A stretch of DNA of 64,000 nt from Terriglobales bacterium (lineage in GTDB: Bacteria > Acidobacteriota > Terriglobia > Terriglobales > Acidobacteriaceae). The notes under the pieces are model-generated. The model was not told the DNA's origin. It saw only the letters and a list, made by a program, of their open reading frames with translations, and did not search any database. Location of the stretch: positions 1 to 64,000 of the forward strand of contig JAICSO010000019.1 in NCBI GenBank assembly GCA_025936825.1. The letters are read 5' to 3'. A program made the translations under genes and the position numbers. Of the stretch, positions 34,745 through 43,848 are shown piece after piece; the first letter of the stretch is position 1, and each line of letters begins with the position of its first letter.

Positions 34745-34875
34745 CTACACCTGCACCGAATGCGCGAGCTCACGCACATATCGTGAATAACACCCTGCCT
34801 CATTTCGTATTCGAGCACCTCCGCATCGGAAGCGCTCCCGAGCATCTGGGCTTCCAGTCTGCGGCTCGGGCGGTC
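34745..34875 (-). pseudogene. broken copy of the small protein encoded at 30596
   Basis: The minus strand reads RRLEAQMLGSASDAEVLEYE and then MRQGVIHDMC, matching the LESRMLGTASDDDLLEYDVRQQIIHELC core of the intact protein. After the Cys a frameshift is needed to continue with RELAHSVQV and a stop, and an in-frame TGA precedes the core where the N-terminal helix should be. So the copy is truncated and frameshifted. Confidence 0.6.
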
Positions 34876-34935
34876 TCAACTGTGTTGCGGCGAGGAAATC
34901 CACGAACGGTCGCAATGGCAGCGAACCCAGGTCCT

Positions 34936-35706
34936 CTACTGACTTATCTTCGGTGGTGAGCGGTCAGAGGTGCCCTTGCGATGTATTTCTTTTTTGAGAC
35001 CAAAAGCGTGCAGAATGTCCAAGGAAAATTCGCTCACAAAGTTATAGCCACTGCCGATTCCCGCTTGTGAAAGCATGCTCAGTGCACCGCCTTTCCAGAT
35101 GTTGTTTTGACCCGGAAGCCAGGTGTTATACAACAGGCCGGAAGCGAACGCTCCAGTGTACGTAGGCATCTGAGGGCGAAGTTCGCGCTCGGTTCGGTTA
35201 TATGCGACAAAGTTACGCGAGATGGCGTGCAGAGTGCGGGGCCAAAAGCCGTCGCACCGGCAGAAATCGTAGCGCGGTTCGTAGTCTAAGAGAGCATTAC
35301 CTGCCGCCACCCAGGTGTTCTGAACCACAAATTCACCGTAGCGTGCAATATAGCGCCGTCCATAACCCGGCCAACCTCCACCCCACTGTTGGGGTACGCC
35401 CTTTGCTTAATCAAGTCCAGCCGAAAATGCCCTAGCAACGTAAGATCCCGCTGTCAGAAAAGTCTGCCGAAAATAAGCCTGCTCTCGTTGCGAGTTGGTT
35501 AAAGGCTTGAGCTGCTCCTGCACGGGAACGTACGGACCTATGATCCATTCGATGGGCAAACGGCTGAGCTTCCGAGATTGCGATGACTCCTCTTGTTGCG
35601 GCGGCGCGCCAGAGTTCTCAGCTTTAGGGGTATTCTGCTGTGCCGCTCCTCCTGGTATCGCTGCGAATTCGAGGCACAGCACAAGAGAAAGGTGGACGCA
35701 GTTCAT
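34936..35706 (-). pseudogene. exported protein of unknown function interrupted by an in-frame TAA
   Basis: From ATG at 35706: a signal peptide (MNCVHLSLVLCLEFAAIPGG), a low-complexity QQNTPKAENSGAPPQQEE linker, then WIIGPYVPVQEQLKPLTN and a hydrophobic GSYVARAFSAGLD. There a TAA (35407-35409) interrupts, and the same frame continues without shift: AKGVPQQWGGGWPGYGRRY, then NTWVAAGNALLDYEPRYDF and NFVSEFSLDILHAF to a stop at 34936. The GLD-stop-AKG context fits a CAA (Gln) to TAA change. About 256 codons in all. The parts after the stop look fully coding, so the mutation is probably recent. Confidence 0.7.
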
Positions 35707-35836
35707 GAACGTGGGCTCCACTCCTGTGCTAACTCCAACCATAAAACGGCCCAACGAGCACCAGGGCCCCGAAAGGCTTGTTGGGCCAATGCGGAACTCT
35801 GTTGTTGTGATGCTGGTCTGAAAGCTTACACCCTGC

Positions 35837-36700
35837 GTGCGGAAATATAACTCCAAGATCCAGATCGACCAGCTCAAACGTGAGATCACAAACAAACCAG
35901 TACGATACGTGATCAATACGCACTTTCACGGAGATCACACGCAGGGAAACCGAGCCTACCGCGCATCCGGTCGGCCCGTGGATTTTATCTCCAGCACAAC
36001 CACCAAGGAGCTGATGTCCGATCTCGGAGTGACACGTGCAAAGGCTTCGCTGGATGCTGCGCGGGAAGAGATCGAGGCGCTGCACAAAGAGGCGGTGAAG
36101 GCGCCTACAGCGAAGGAAAAGGCATTCTGCGCGGACCAGATTCGACAGTTAGAGGCATATGCGGCGGAACTGAAGGATTACTCGCCTGAGCTGCCAACGA
36201 TCACATTCGACAACTCGTACCTGCTGCCGGATTCTGCCTTCGATTTGCACCTCGAGTTCCACGGCCGGGCACATTCGGCTGGAGACATCTTTGTCCTCTG
36301 CCCGCAGCGAAGCTCGATTGCGACCGGCGACGCCTGCATGGGCTGGGTTCCCAACCTCGGGAACGCATATCCAAAGGAGTGGCCGCGTACCCTCGACGCA
36401 GTTGGGCAGATCGGCTTCGATCACGTGCTTGGCGGCCATGGAGCGCTGGAGTCAGGGCACGGCGTGATGCGGAATGTGCGGAACTATATTGAAGAACTGA
36501 CCGGCAGGGCGGAGCGAGCCAAAGAGTCGGGCCTGAATGTCGCGGAGATGCAGAAGCAGATCACAGCGGATTCGCTCAAGTCACTCGCCTCAAACGGATA
36601 CGGCGCTTCCCTGACCTGTGCGATGACGGCAGGGTTGGCGCATGGAGGGCCTGGTCCCTTTGCAGGTGTGGGTGAATTGGAATATCGCGGACATCGATAA
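35837..36700 (+). pseudogene. MBL-fold metallo-hydrolase, 5'-truncated
   Basis: A 287-codon frame that begins just before the metal site: INTHFHGDHTQGN (HxHxDH), later GRAHSAGDIFV (third His), SIATGDACMGW (bridging Asp) and VLGGHG (last His). These are the zinc ligands of the metallo-beta-lactamase superfamily. Normal members have a signal peptide and about 70-100 residues of beta strands before the HxHxDH; here there are only about 30 and the N-terminus has no clear start signal. A start at the unsupported ATG/GTG near 35837 could still give an unstable product. The neighbour on the other side is also broken. Confidence 0.7.
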
Positions 36701-37329
36701 AAATTTGGAGCGTGCATAGTCAACGTAGCGACGGGTACGTGACGCGCACCTCCTAATGATTCGCAACCGGCTCGATGCGCGAGAGACAGCCGCCTGGTGG
36801 CCCAGCTCGAACGAACTGTCAGCGGTCCTGTAGTCGGTGAGTCGTCGCAGGGTCTAAAAACAAAACGTGCTCCGTAGTAGGCAGGGTTCGAATGCCAAGG
36901 AACGCATATGTAGACCCCAACTCCGCACGTGCGTTCGAGGGTGGAATGGTCGCCCAAGCACTGGGAAGAGATCCATCGCGGGGCGGTTCAGTACCACGCG
37001 GCTCCGTTTTTCCCATAGGACTCGTCTTGCGCGTGACCAAGAATGTGATAAACGGGCTCATCGCCATGAACTCCCGAATCGTAGGCATTCTCTGATTCGA
37101 TTAGGGACGGATTGCCCGTCATCCGGTCATTACTTCAATTCCGCGGGCCAGTTCAACTTGCTCCTGGAGTTTTTCCTGCTTAGGCTTGATGACACTTGCT
37201 GTGCTTGGTCATCCCTTTGACCGCCGCAACCCCACGGGGCTCCGTTCCTACACAGCGGGGCCTTTTTTGCCCGCCGGATTGGGTCAAGGGTACAGACAAG
37301 CGAGGACAATAAACTAGCGCGGTGGGCGG
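36701..37329. other. intergenic stretch without a supportable gene
   Basis: Overlapping ORFs on both strands near 36820-37220 lack any family pattern. A GC-rich hairpin region followed by TTTTTT at 37262-37267 could be a weak plus-strand terminator. Confidence 0.4.
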
Positions 37330-37632
37330 TTAAGCTCTAGCCGATTGTCCTTTTGGGGCGAGGAGCGCGTTGAGTTGGGTGACTAATTCGCTCCGCGGTG
37401 GTGCATCCTGCGCCCCTTTTGCATTGAGGAATGTGAACACCCGTGCTCTTCTGGCAAATCTAAGCGCGCGCGTTCGGGAGGAGGTAAAACGGGTCAGAGC
37501 CTCGAGAAGAGCATCGTGTCCAGCAGAGCGATCCACATATTCGCTTGAGCCACTGCGCATGCTGGCCACGATGTTGCCGGGCTGAGTCAGGTCGCCGCTT
37601 GCAAAAATGGCGATCTGGCTGAGTAGTCGCAT
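37330..37632 (-). CDS. doubtful small ORF
   Basis: 100 codons (LLSQIAIFASGDLTQPGNIV, SSEYVDRSAGHDALLEALTR). It starts 8 bases after a stop that ends another short coding-like minus-strand frame (AEVVIVDVPRKAASALSATLN, ending near 37638), so the two might be remnants of a pair of genes. No domain is recognised and codon use is arginine-rich, so this may be a chance frame. Confidence 0.25.
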   Translation of the reverse strand: MRLLSQIAIFASGDLTQPGNIVASMRSGSSEYVDRSAGHDALLEALTRFTSSRTRALRFARRARVFTFLNAKGAQDAPPRSELVTQLNALLAPKGQSARA

Positions 37633-37824
37633 GGATCAATTCAGTGTTGCGGATAGCGCGCTGGCCGCTTTGCGGGGCACATCGACGATGACAACTTCTG
37701 CAGGCGATTCCTGCAACTGCCGGGTGAGCGTATCTGTCGGCCACACAGGAAAGCCAAGGTGGCGGAAGCCCTCCCTGCGCGATTTGGGTGATAGCCGCGG
37801 TAATCAAGGGCCACTTGTTGGTTC

Positions 37825-38841
37825 TCACCGGTACGCAATGACCAATCGATCGAGGCCAATCTGTGGTGGCGCGAGCTCCACGCGCGTGAAGCCCGCGTTT
37901 GTCGAAATGCTCTCAATCTCTTCGAAGGTGTAGGCGTCGCCATTGGGCGTTGTGGCCAGCATCATCATGCTGAAGGCAGCCGCAGTGGGCGGGGTAACGC
38001 GGTCAGGATTGGGAACGAGTTCAGCAATCGCGGCGCGCCCGCCTGATATCAGCGTGGTATGCATCTTACGCATGAAATTTGTGCATGTGGGCGGATCGAA
38101 ATGGTGCAGGAAATTGGTGATTAAGACTAGATCGTAGCCTTCGCCAAAATCAGTTTCGAAGGCACTGCCGGGCAGAAGATGGTAGCGATCGGCCACTCCC
38201 ATTGTCTGCGCATTCTTAGTTGCTACTTCAAGCACATTCTTCCAGTCGGCCGCATAGATGTGTGCGGCGGGATTTTGTTTAGCCACGGAGATTCCGAAGA
38301 TGCCGTGACCAGCGGCTATATCGAGAACTTTATGCGCCTCACCGCCTTTGCGCAGCTCGGAGGCCATGATCTCAGCGGGCATATGCATCAGTGGCATCAT
38401 GGCGCGGGCGAACTTCACCCAGTCGGGATTCTCGCGCTCCAGCGTTCCTTCACCCAAGGCCGTGCTTCCCCGGCGGACGGCTTCCGTCAGCCGGGCGTGA
38501 GCTTCGCGCAAGCGCGGAGTGAGCAGAAACTCAATGGCTCCGCCGATGTATGCCGGCGAATGCCGGTTGAGGAATAAAGATGAATCCGGTGCCAGAGCGT
38601 ACTGGATTCCTTCTTTGGTCAAGAAGCCGTGAATGGTTAGGAAATCGCACAGGGTGCGTACACCGCGTTCCGAGGCCTTGCAGCGTTTCGCGACCGTTGC
38701 GGCCGTAGTATTGCCTTCGGCGATGGCGGTAAAGATCTCCAATTCAACCGCAGTCTTCATCGCCTCAGTTTGCTCATAAGCATTTATGGCATTGAAGAAG
38801 CGTTCCGGAGTGGGCTGTTGATGCGAGGCGGTGCCGGCCAT
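37825..38841 (-). CDS. SAM-dependent O-methyltransferase (Methyltransf_2 / acetylserotonin-type)
   Basis: About 338 residues. The N-terminal 100 residues form the winged-helix dimerisation domain (AVELEIFTAIAEGNTTAATVAKRC, then RGVRTLCDFLTIHGFLTKEG). The catalytic domain has KVLDIAAGHGIFGISVAKQN (motif I, about 175-195), IYAADWKNVL, GYDLVLITNFLHHFDP and GRAAIAELVPNPD. Such enzymes methylate hydroxyl or other groups on small secondary metabolites. ATG at 38841 is preferred over 38862. It is intact in an otherwise decayed stretch and has no obvious operon partner. Confidence 0.88.
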   Translation of the reverse strand: MAGTASHQQPTPERFFNAINAYEQTEAMKTAVELEIFTAIAEGNTTAATVAKRCKASERGVRTLCDFLTIHGFLTKEGIQYALAPDSSLFLNRHSPAYIGGAIEFLLTPRLREAHARLTEAVRRGSTALGEGTLERENPDWVKFARAMMPLMHMPAEIMASELRKGGEAHKVLDIAAGHGIFGISVAKQNPAAHIYAADWKNVLEVATKNAQTMGVADRYHLLPGSAFETDFGEGYDLVLITNFLHHFDPPTCTNFMRKMHTTLISGGRAAIAELVPNPDRVTPPTAAAFSMMMLATTPNGDAYTFEEIESISTNAGFTRVELAPPQIGLDRLVIAYR

Positions 38842-39552
38842 GTAATCGTCCCTTCGGTACAAGCCTCAGCAGTGTAAGCCAATTTCTATTTTTCGGCATC
38901 CCGCAATTTTCAGATGTGGCCTCGGTAAGTTCGCCGCAGGCACGTCGGGCGTGAGCGGCAGCTTGACCGGTTGCGGCACTCCATTCTGGACAATTCGCCT
39001 AATGGGCATGGTCGAGGACAAGAGCCGGTGCTGCCGGGCCGAGGGCATCAAGGACTTCGCGAATGTGACGATGCAGCAACTTATCGGGCTCTTAAGGTTT
39101 GAATAGACTGATGCAAGAAATAGACGACTTCGTAGCTAGCCTGCCTATCCTCAAACAGAAACACGCGCTTATGATCAGGCCTTTGGCAACCACAAGCTAC
39201 CGGTCCCGAACCACTCCGGCCTGGAAGTCGGCGGGGAGCAAGCAACCACTATTTACTACTGTTCACAAGGGAAGTGGATCCAGCTTGCTGGAAGCGATTA
39301 GCGCGATAAACGAGAATACGATTATTTCGCGAGTACCGGTGTCAGCACGGCTGAGACAATGTCTTTAAATTATCAACTCACGAGGTTCAATGGTCCAACT
39401 TCTTCACAACCGATCCTGAGAATCATTAGAGACTGCAAGGTCGGGTGCAATCTCGCGTTTGACCGAAGTAGAGGATTGCCGGGTACAATGCGAGACAAAT
39501 ACTCGAAGGCCGCAATCGAACTTGGAACTTGTGCGCGGTAGTGAGGTTTAAT
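38842..39552. other. intergenic stretch without a supportable gene
   Basis: ORFs of 60-90 codons are present but none has a family pattern. I looked for a cobalamin riboswitch before the BtuF-like gene at 39553 and did not see the conserved AAGTCAGGAGACC box. Confidence 0.45.
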
Positions 39553-40452
39553 ATGCAGATCTGCTCGTTCTTACCCTCGGCGACTGAGATTTTGTATGCG
39601 CTAGGCTTGGGAGAATCTGTTTCGGGTGTGACCTTCGAATGCGATTTTCCTCCTGAAGCTGCGAAAAAGACCGTGGTGGTGAACACAAACCTTGCCCACG
39701 ATCTGACATCGGCCGAAATTGACCGCGACGTAAACCAGTATTCCTCTCACGGGGAGGGGCTTTATCGAGTTGATGTCCAGAAGCTCGAAGCGATCAAGCC
39801 GGACCTCATCGTCACACAGGAACTGTGTGATGTCTGCGCCATCAGCACATCCTACGTGGCCAAGGCGGTTCATCAGCTTTCTTCGAAACCTCAGATACTT
39901 TCGCTGACACCCCATAGCCTAGAGGATGTGCTGCAAGATATTTTGCGAGTTGGCGAGGCTACAGAGCGAGGAATCGAAGCTCGCGCGCTGCTGTCTTCTC
40001 TGCGGGAACGGATCGCCAATGTTAGCCAAATGCAAAAGACGCAGCGACCCACCGTGGTTTGCCTGGAGTGGCTGTCTCCGCCGTTCAACGGAGGGCACTG
40101 GATCCCAGAGATGATTGACTTGGCGGGTGGCATAGATCCTCTGGGCAAACTGGGAAAGGACAGTTACCGTATGGATTGGGACGAGGTTTTGCGCGTCGAC
40201 CCCGATGTAATCCTGGTCATGCCCTGCGGTCATAATCTGGAAAGGTCGATCAAGGAATACCACGCCACGCAATTTCCCGAAGGCTGGAAACAGGTCAAGG
40301 CGGTGCGCAATGGCAGAGTATATGCGGTGAACGCCAGTGCGTATTTTTCTCGTCCGGGACCGCGGTTGGTTACCGGACTCGAAATTATGCACTCTCTGTT
40401 GCAGGACGACCGGCCGCAAGCAGCGCTCGGAAACAGTTGGAGCCGCTTGTAG
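39553..40452 (+). CDS. cobalamin-binding protein (BtuF-like), no signal peptide
   Basis: 299 residues, homologous to the protein at 28799: ICSFLPSATEILYALGLGES at the very N-terminus, TQELCDVCAIST (the CxxCA motif), VVCLEWLSPPFNGGHWIPEM and VMPCGHNLERS. No export signal is visible, unlike the BtuF at 42752. ATG at 39553 is used because the family homology begins there. It lies 100 bases before the first cobalamin riboswitch but is not under it. It could bind cobalamin inside the cell or deliver it to salvage enzymes; the latter is inference. Confidence 0.88.
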   Translation: MQICSFLPSATEILYALGLGESVSGVTFECDFPPEAAKKTVVVNTNLAHDLTSAEIDRDVNQYSSHGEGLYRVDVQKLEAIKPDLIVTQELCDVCAISTSYVAKAVHQLSSKPQILSLTPHSLEDVLQDILRVGEATERGIEARALLSSLRERIANVSQMQKTQRPTVVCLEWLSPPFNGGHWIPEMIDLAGGIDPLGKLGKDSYRMDWDEVLRVDPDVILVMPCGHNLERSIKEYHATQFPEGWKQVKAVRNGRVYAVNASAYFSRPGPRLVTGLEIMHSLLQDDRPQAALGNSWSRL

Positions 40453-40550
40453 CTCGCTAGTGGGGTGAACCTTAAGTTGCGAGAGGTGCTGTCCGCACCG
40501 CACTCAGGCTTAGTGTTTGACGTTTCTCTTGCCTCGCGGTATAAATCACA

Positions 40551-40701
40551 GGGTCTGGTATTTGGGAAGGCGGTTAGAGTCCGCCACTGCCCCGCAACTG
40601 TATTCGCTGAGAACTGAGCAACTACGCCACTGGACAACTTTCTGGGAAGGCTGCTCAGATTCGACGAAGCGTAAGTCAGGAGACCGGCCAGACGCAGACC
40701 C
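40551..40701 (+). promoter_or_regulatory. cobalamin riboswitch 1
   Basis: All parts of the AdoCbl class are visible: closing stem GGGTCTG (40551) with CAGACCC (40695-40701), GGGAAGGCGGTTAGAGTCCG, GCCACTGCCCCGCAACTGT, GCCACTGG, TGGGAAGGC and the B12 box AAGTCAGGAGACCGGCC. It lies about 110 bases before cobU and probably switches off the cobU-cbiA-btuF operon when cobalamin is plentiful. Confidence 0.95.
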
Positions 40702-40809
40702 AAGGCATATTCGACTTCGATGGGAGAGTCGGAGCGCGTTCTGACGATTTACCTTCAACCCGCGTCTGAAAGCTGCCGGTAGAATCCCGCTCGCGTCGGG
40801 GCCACTCTC

Positions 40810-41385
40810 GTGCCCCAGGTGAGCATGCACGACCAATCTCGGAAAGCCATCACGTTGGTGCTAGGCGGCGTGCGCAGCGGCAAGAGTCGATACGCCCAGA
40901 CGCTCGCCGCAGGCGTTGCGCCCGTGGCGTTTGTCGCGACTGCCCGGCCGTCGGACTCAGATGAAGAGATGCGGCGGAAGATCGAACGCCACCGGACTGA
41001 CCGTCCCCAGGACTGGAAAACGATTGAGGAACCGCTCGATCTCGCGAGCGTACTGGCCGAACAGGGTCCCAATTACCGGATCATAGTGGTCGATTGTCTT
41101 ACGCTGTACGCCGCGAATCTCCTCGAAGTTGAGCACAGAAATCTGCTCGCTGTGGAAGAACGTCTGCAAGGGTTTTACACAGCGCTGCGGTCGGCGTCTT
41201 GTTCGGTCGCGCTGGTCTCGAATGAAGTGGGCAGCGGAATCGTTCCGCCGTTTCCTGAAGGACGCACCTACCGTGACTTGCTGGGAGAAATCAATCAGCG
41301 GGTTGCAACCATTGCGGACACCGTGTTGCTTATGGTCGCCGGACTTCCCCTTGCTCTTAAGGGAACTCCGGAGGTGCTTCCGTGA
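40810..41385 (+). CDS. cobU: adenosylcobinamide kinase / adenosylcobinamide-phosphate guanylyltransferase
   Basis: 191 residues. Phosphorylates adenosylcobinamide and then adds GMP, activating it for joining to the lower ligand. Features: Walker A GGVRSGKSRYA near the N-terminus, FVATARPSD, IERHRTDRP with the His that carries GMP (RHRxxRP), IIVVDCLTLYAANLL and SNEVGSGIVPPFPEGRTYRD. Length is normal. The frame begins at GTG 40810; ATG at 40825 is an alternative. It lies below the first cobalamin riboswitch and overlaps cbiA by 4 bases. Confidence 0.95.
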   Translation: MPQVSMHDQSRKAITLVLGGVRSGKSRYAQTLAAGVAPVAFVATARPSDSDEEMRRKIERHRTDRPQDWKTIEEPLDLASVLAEQGPNYRIIVVDCLTLYAANLLEVEHRNLLAVEERLQGFYTALRSASCSVALVSNEVGSGIVPPFPEGRTYRDLLGEINQRVATIADTVLLMVAGLPLALKGTPEVLP

Positions 41386-42755
41386 ACGGATTTGTAGTGG
41401 CGGGCACGGCGAGCGGGGTGGGCAAGACCACAGTTGCTCTCGCCATTATCGCGGCTCTACGGTCAAGAGGTTTGAGCGTACAGCCCTTCAAATGCGGTCC
41501 TGACTTCATCGATGGCGGCCATCTGGCGGTTATCGCGAGCCGCGCCGTGCGCAACCTCGATACCTGGATGCTCGATGCCGAAGCCAACCGCGACATTTTC
41601 TCAGGCGCCTCCACAAGCTGCGATGTAGCTGTCGTCGAAGGAATGATGGGGCTTTTCGATGGTGTCGCTGGAAATACGGAGGAAGGCAGTACGGGCGAAA
41701 TTGCCAAGCTGCTTGGCTTGCCGGTGATTCTGGCCGTGGACGCCGGGAACAGCGCGCGCAGTATTGCCGCTGTGATTCGAGGGTTCGAGACTTTTGACGC
41801 GGGACTCCGGTTTGCGGGCATCATTTTGAACCGCGTGGCCGGGCATGCCCACTTCCGCTTACTGGAATCGGCGATTCGCCAATTCTCCGCGGTTCCAGTG
41901 CTCGGGTGGTTGCCGGTAGAGGCAGAGCTTGCCATTCCCGAAAGACACCTCGGGCTACACACCGCGGCCGAAGGAATCAGTGGCAATATCCCCGCTCTTA
42001 CGCGATTCGGTAATCGTCTCGACGTTGAACATTTGCTGAATGCGACAGGTTGCAACCAACGGTTTGCAACCACACGCATAAGCAGCGCTCAATCCAAATA
42101 CCAAGGCATTCGCGTGGGTGTCGCTCGCGATCGGGCGTTCTCATTCTATTACGAGGACAATCTCGACCTCCTCCGCGAGAATGGCGCAGAAATCGTGGAG
42201 TTCAGTCCGATGATAGATTCCGTGTTGCCCCGGAACCTGCATGCCCTCTACTTCGGTGGCGGATATCCCGAGCTGTACGCGGCTGAACTCAGCGTCAATG
42301 CCAGCCTGCTCCTCGAGATCCGCCATTTTGCGAAAGCGAATAAGCCGATTTACGCCGAATGTGGCGGGTTGATGTTCTTGGCTGAAACTCTGACAACCTT
42401 GGATGCGAAAAGCTATCAAATGGCCGGTGTGCTGCCGGTCGCCATCGAGATGACCAAGGCCTTAGTTCATTTCGGGTACGCCGATGTCGAGTTCACGCAC
42501 GATTGCCTGCTTGGGCAAAAGGGAACGACCGTTCGCGGGCATAGTTTCCACTGCTCGCGCATTGTTGCTCACGATCGTTTGGATTGCGCTTATCGCGTTC
42601 ATTACTCACTTTCCGACCGACGAGAGCAGGAAGGATTCGTCCGCGGGCGCGTCCTCGGAACTTACATCCATCTGCACTTCCGGTCCAATCTATCTCTCGT
42701 TTCATCCTTCTTGCGGCAGGCTGATTCGGCACGGCTCACAGCGGGGGCGCGATGA
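41382..42755 (+). CDS. cbiA: cobyrinate a,c-diamide synthase
   Basis: 457 residues, full length. Uses ATP and glutamine to amidate the a and c side chains of the corrin ring. The N-terminal synthetase domain has VVAGTASGVGKTTVALAII and PFKCGPDFIDGGH; the C-terminal amidotransferase domain has IYAECGGLMFLAETL with the catalytic Cys and VRGHSFHCSR with the His. GTG start in a GTGA overlap with cobU. This is a ring-modification enzyme among late assembly genes; no other ring-synthesis gene occurs in the window, so it may serve salvage of incomplete corrinoids or a pathway encoded elsewhere. Confidence 0.95.
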   Translation: MNGFVVAGTASGVGKTTVALAIIAALRSRGLSVQPFKCGPDFIDGGHLAVIASRAVRNLDTWMLDAEANRDIFSGASTSCDVAVVEGMMGLFDGVAGNTEEGSTGEIAKLLGLPVILAVDAGNSARSIAAVIRGFETFDAGLRFAGIILNRVAGHAHFRLLESAIRQFSAVPVLGWLPVEAELAIPERHLGLHTAAEGISGNIPALTRFGNRLDVEHLLNATGCNQRFATTRISSAQSKYQGIRVGVARDRAFSFYYEDNLDLLRENGAEIVEFSPMIDSVLPRNLHALYFGGGYPELYAAELSVNASLLLEIRHFAKANKPIYAECGGLMFLAETLTTLDAKSYQMAGVLPVAIEMTKALVHFGYADVEFTHDCLLGQKGTTVRGHSFHCSRIVAHDRLDCAYRVHYSLSDRREQEGFVRGRVLGTYIHLHFRSNLSLVSSFLRQADSARLTAGAR

Positions 42756-43612
42756 GAATCGAACTCGGTACGATCATCCTACTGACTTCCCTCGCGCTGC
42801 CGTGCTTCGCGAGCCGAACGGTGAACGACGAACTGGGTCGGACGGTCGAGGTCCCGGACCATCCCCATCGTGTGGTTTGTCTGATCCCGAATGTGGCGGA
42901 CATCGTGTATTCGCTAGGGGCGGGAGCCGACGTTGTTGCCATCAGCGATTTCACAAAATATCCGAAAGAGGCTCTCGATAAGCCGAGCATTGGACTACCG
43001 CTCAACCCCTCCATGGAAACCATCGTTGCTTTGCACGCGGACCTGGCGCTCGGAACGGGCGACCTGAATACCCTGGAGTTCGCCGGCCAACTCGAGAGAC
43101 TGGGCATTCCCGTGTTCATGGTGGATCCGCACGGGATTGAGGGAATCTATGCGTCGATTCTCAGCATCGGCAGCGCGCTAAATCGGGAACCCGATGCCAA
43201 GACCCTGGTTGCCCGGCTGCGCACGCGCGTGGACACTGTGAAAGCTCGTGTCTCCGGCAAACCAAGGGTGCGAGTATTCATGGCGATCTGGTACGACCCA
43301 GTCATGACCATCGGCAAGCGTGCGTTTATCAGCGAATTGATTGAGGCTGCTGGCGCCCGCTCGGTGACAGATGACATCGCACAGGAGTGGCCGGAAGTGA
43401 GTATAGAAACCGTAGTCAGTCGTCAACCAGACGCGCTCCTGTTTGCAAGTGGATCAGGAATTACGCCTGAAGAGTTGAAGGCACGCCCTGGTTGGGAAGA
43501 CTTAAAAGCGGTTCGTGAGGGCCGCATTTATTACATCGACGATCGAGTTCAGTATCCGAGCCCGATTGCATTCGATGCATTGGAGGATCTAGCGAAACAG
43601 TTTCATCCCTGA
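42752..43612 (+). CDS. btuF: periplasmic cobalamin-binding protein of the ABC importer
   Basis: 286 residues with a signal peptide (IILLTSLALPCFAS) and the fold of the BtuF/FhuD group: VNDELGRTVEVPDHPHRVVC, IPNVADIVYSLGAGADVVAI, EWPEVSIETVVSRQPDALL and GWEDLKAVREGRIYYID. It captures cobalamin in the periplasm and hands it to BtuCD encoded downstream. The ATG overlaps the cbiA stop, which ties uptake to the first riboswitch. Confidence 0.9.
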   Translation: MRIELGTIILLTSLALPCFASRTVNDELGRTVEVPDHPHRVVCLIPNVADIVYSLGAGADVVAISDFTKYPKEALDKPSIGLPLNPSMETIVALHADLALGTGDLNTLEFAGQLERLGIPVFMVDPHGIEGIYASILSIGSALNREPDAKTLVARLRTRVDTVKARVSGKPRVRVFMAIWYDPVMTIGKRAFISELIEAAGARSVTDDIAQEWPEVSIETVVSRQPDALLFASGSGITPEELKARPGWEDLKAVREGRIYYIDDRVQYPSPIAFDALEDLAKQFHP

Positions 43613-43666
43613 CACTGAGCTCGAAGCAGGATTGTTTTTGATCTCGGACTCTGAACAAAAACCAAA

Positions 43667-43825
43667 CGGCAGAATGTTCGGGAAGCGCGGTGAGAATCCG
43701 CCACTACCCCGTAACTGTGAACGCCGAGAACCGGGCAAGCAGATGACTTGCAGCCACTGGGGACTAAGTTCCCGGGAAGGTTGCCCGGATTCGTCGAGGC
43801 GTAAGTCAGGAGACCGGTTTTGCCG
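43667..43825 (+). promoter_or_regulatory. cobalamin riboswitch 2
   Basis: Second AdoCbl-type element: closing stem CGGCA (43667) with TGCCG (43821-43825), GGGAAGCGCGGTGAGAATCC, GCCACTACCCCGTAACTGT, CCACTGG, CCGGGAAGGTTGCCCGG and the B12 box AAGTCAGGAGACCGG. It ends about 25 bases before the receptor gene and probably controls receptor, transporter and the assembly genes that follow. Confidence 0.95.
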
Positions 43826-43848
43826 AAACCAATTTCCGAGGGGAAAAA

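Noticed and set aside
36850-36917. Possible tRNA: 7-bp inverted repeat GGGTCTA/TAGACCC enclosing GTTCGAAT
   Set aside because: The enclosed length is 68 nt, the TTCGAAT does not sit at the T-loop position before the 3' acceptor strand, and there is no D-arm. A chance inverted repeat.
37262-37267. T-run after GC-rich sequence as a strong terminator
   Set aside because: The stem can be paired only over about four contiguous base pairs; mentioned only as a weak possibility.
41357-42079. 240-codon minus-strand ORF
   Set aside because: Antisense shadow of cbiA; no domain.
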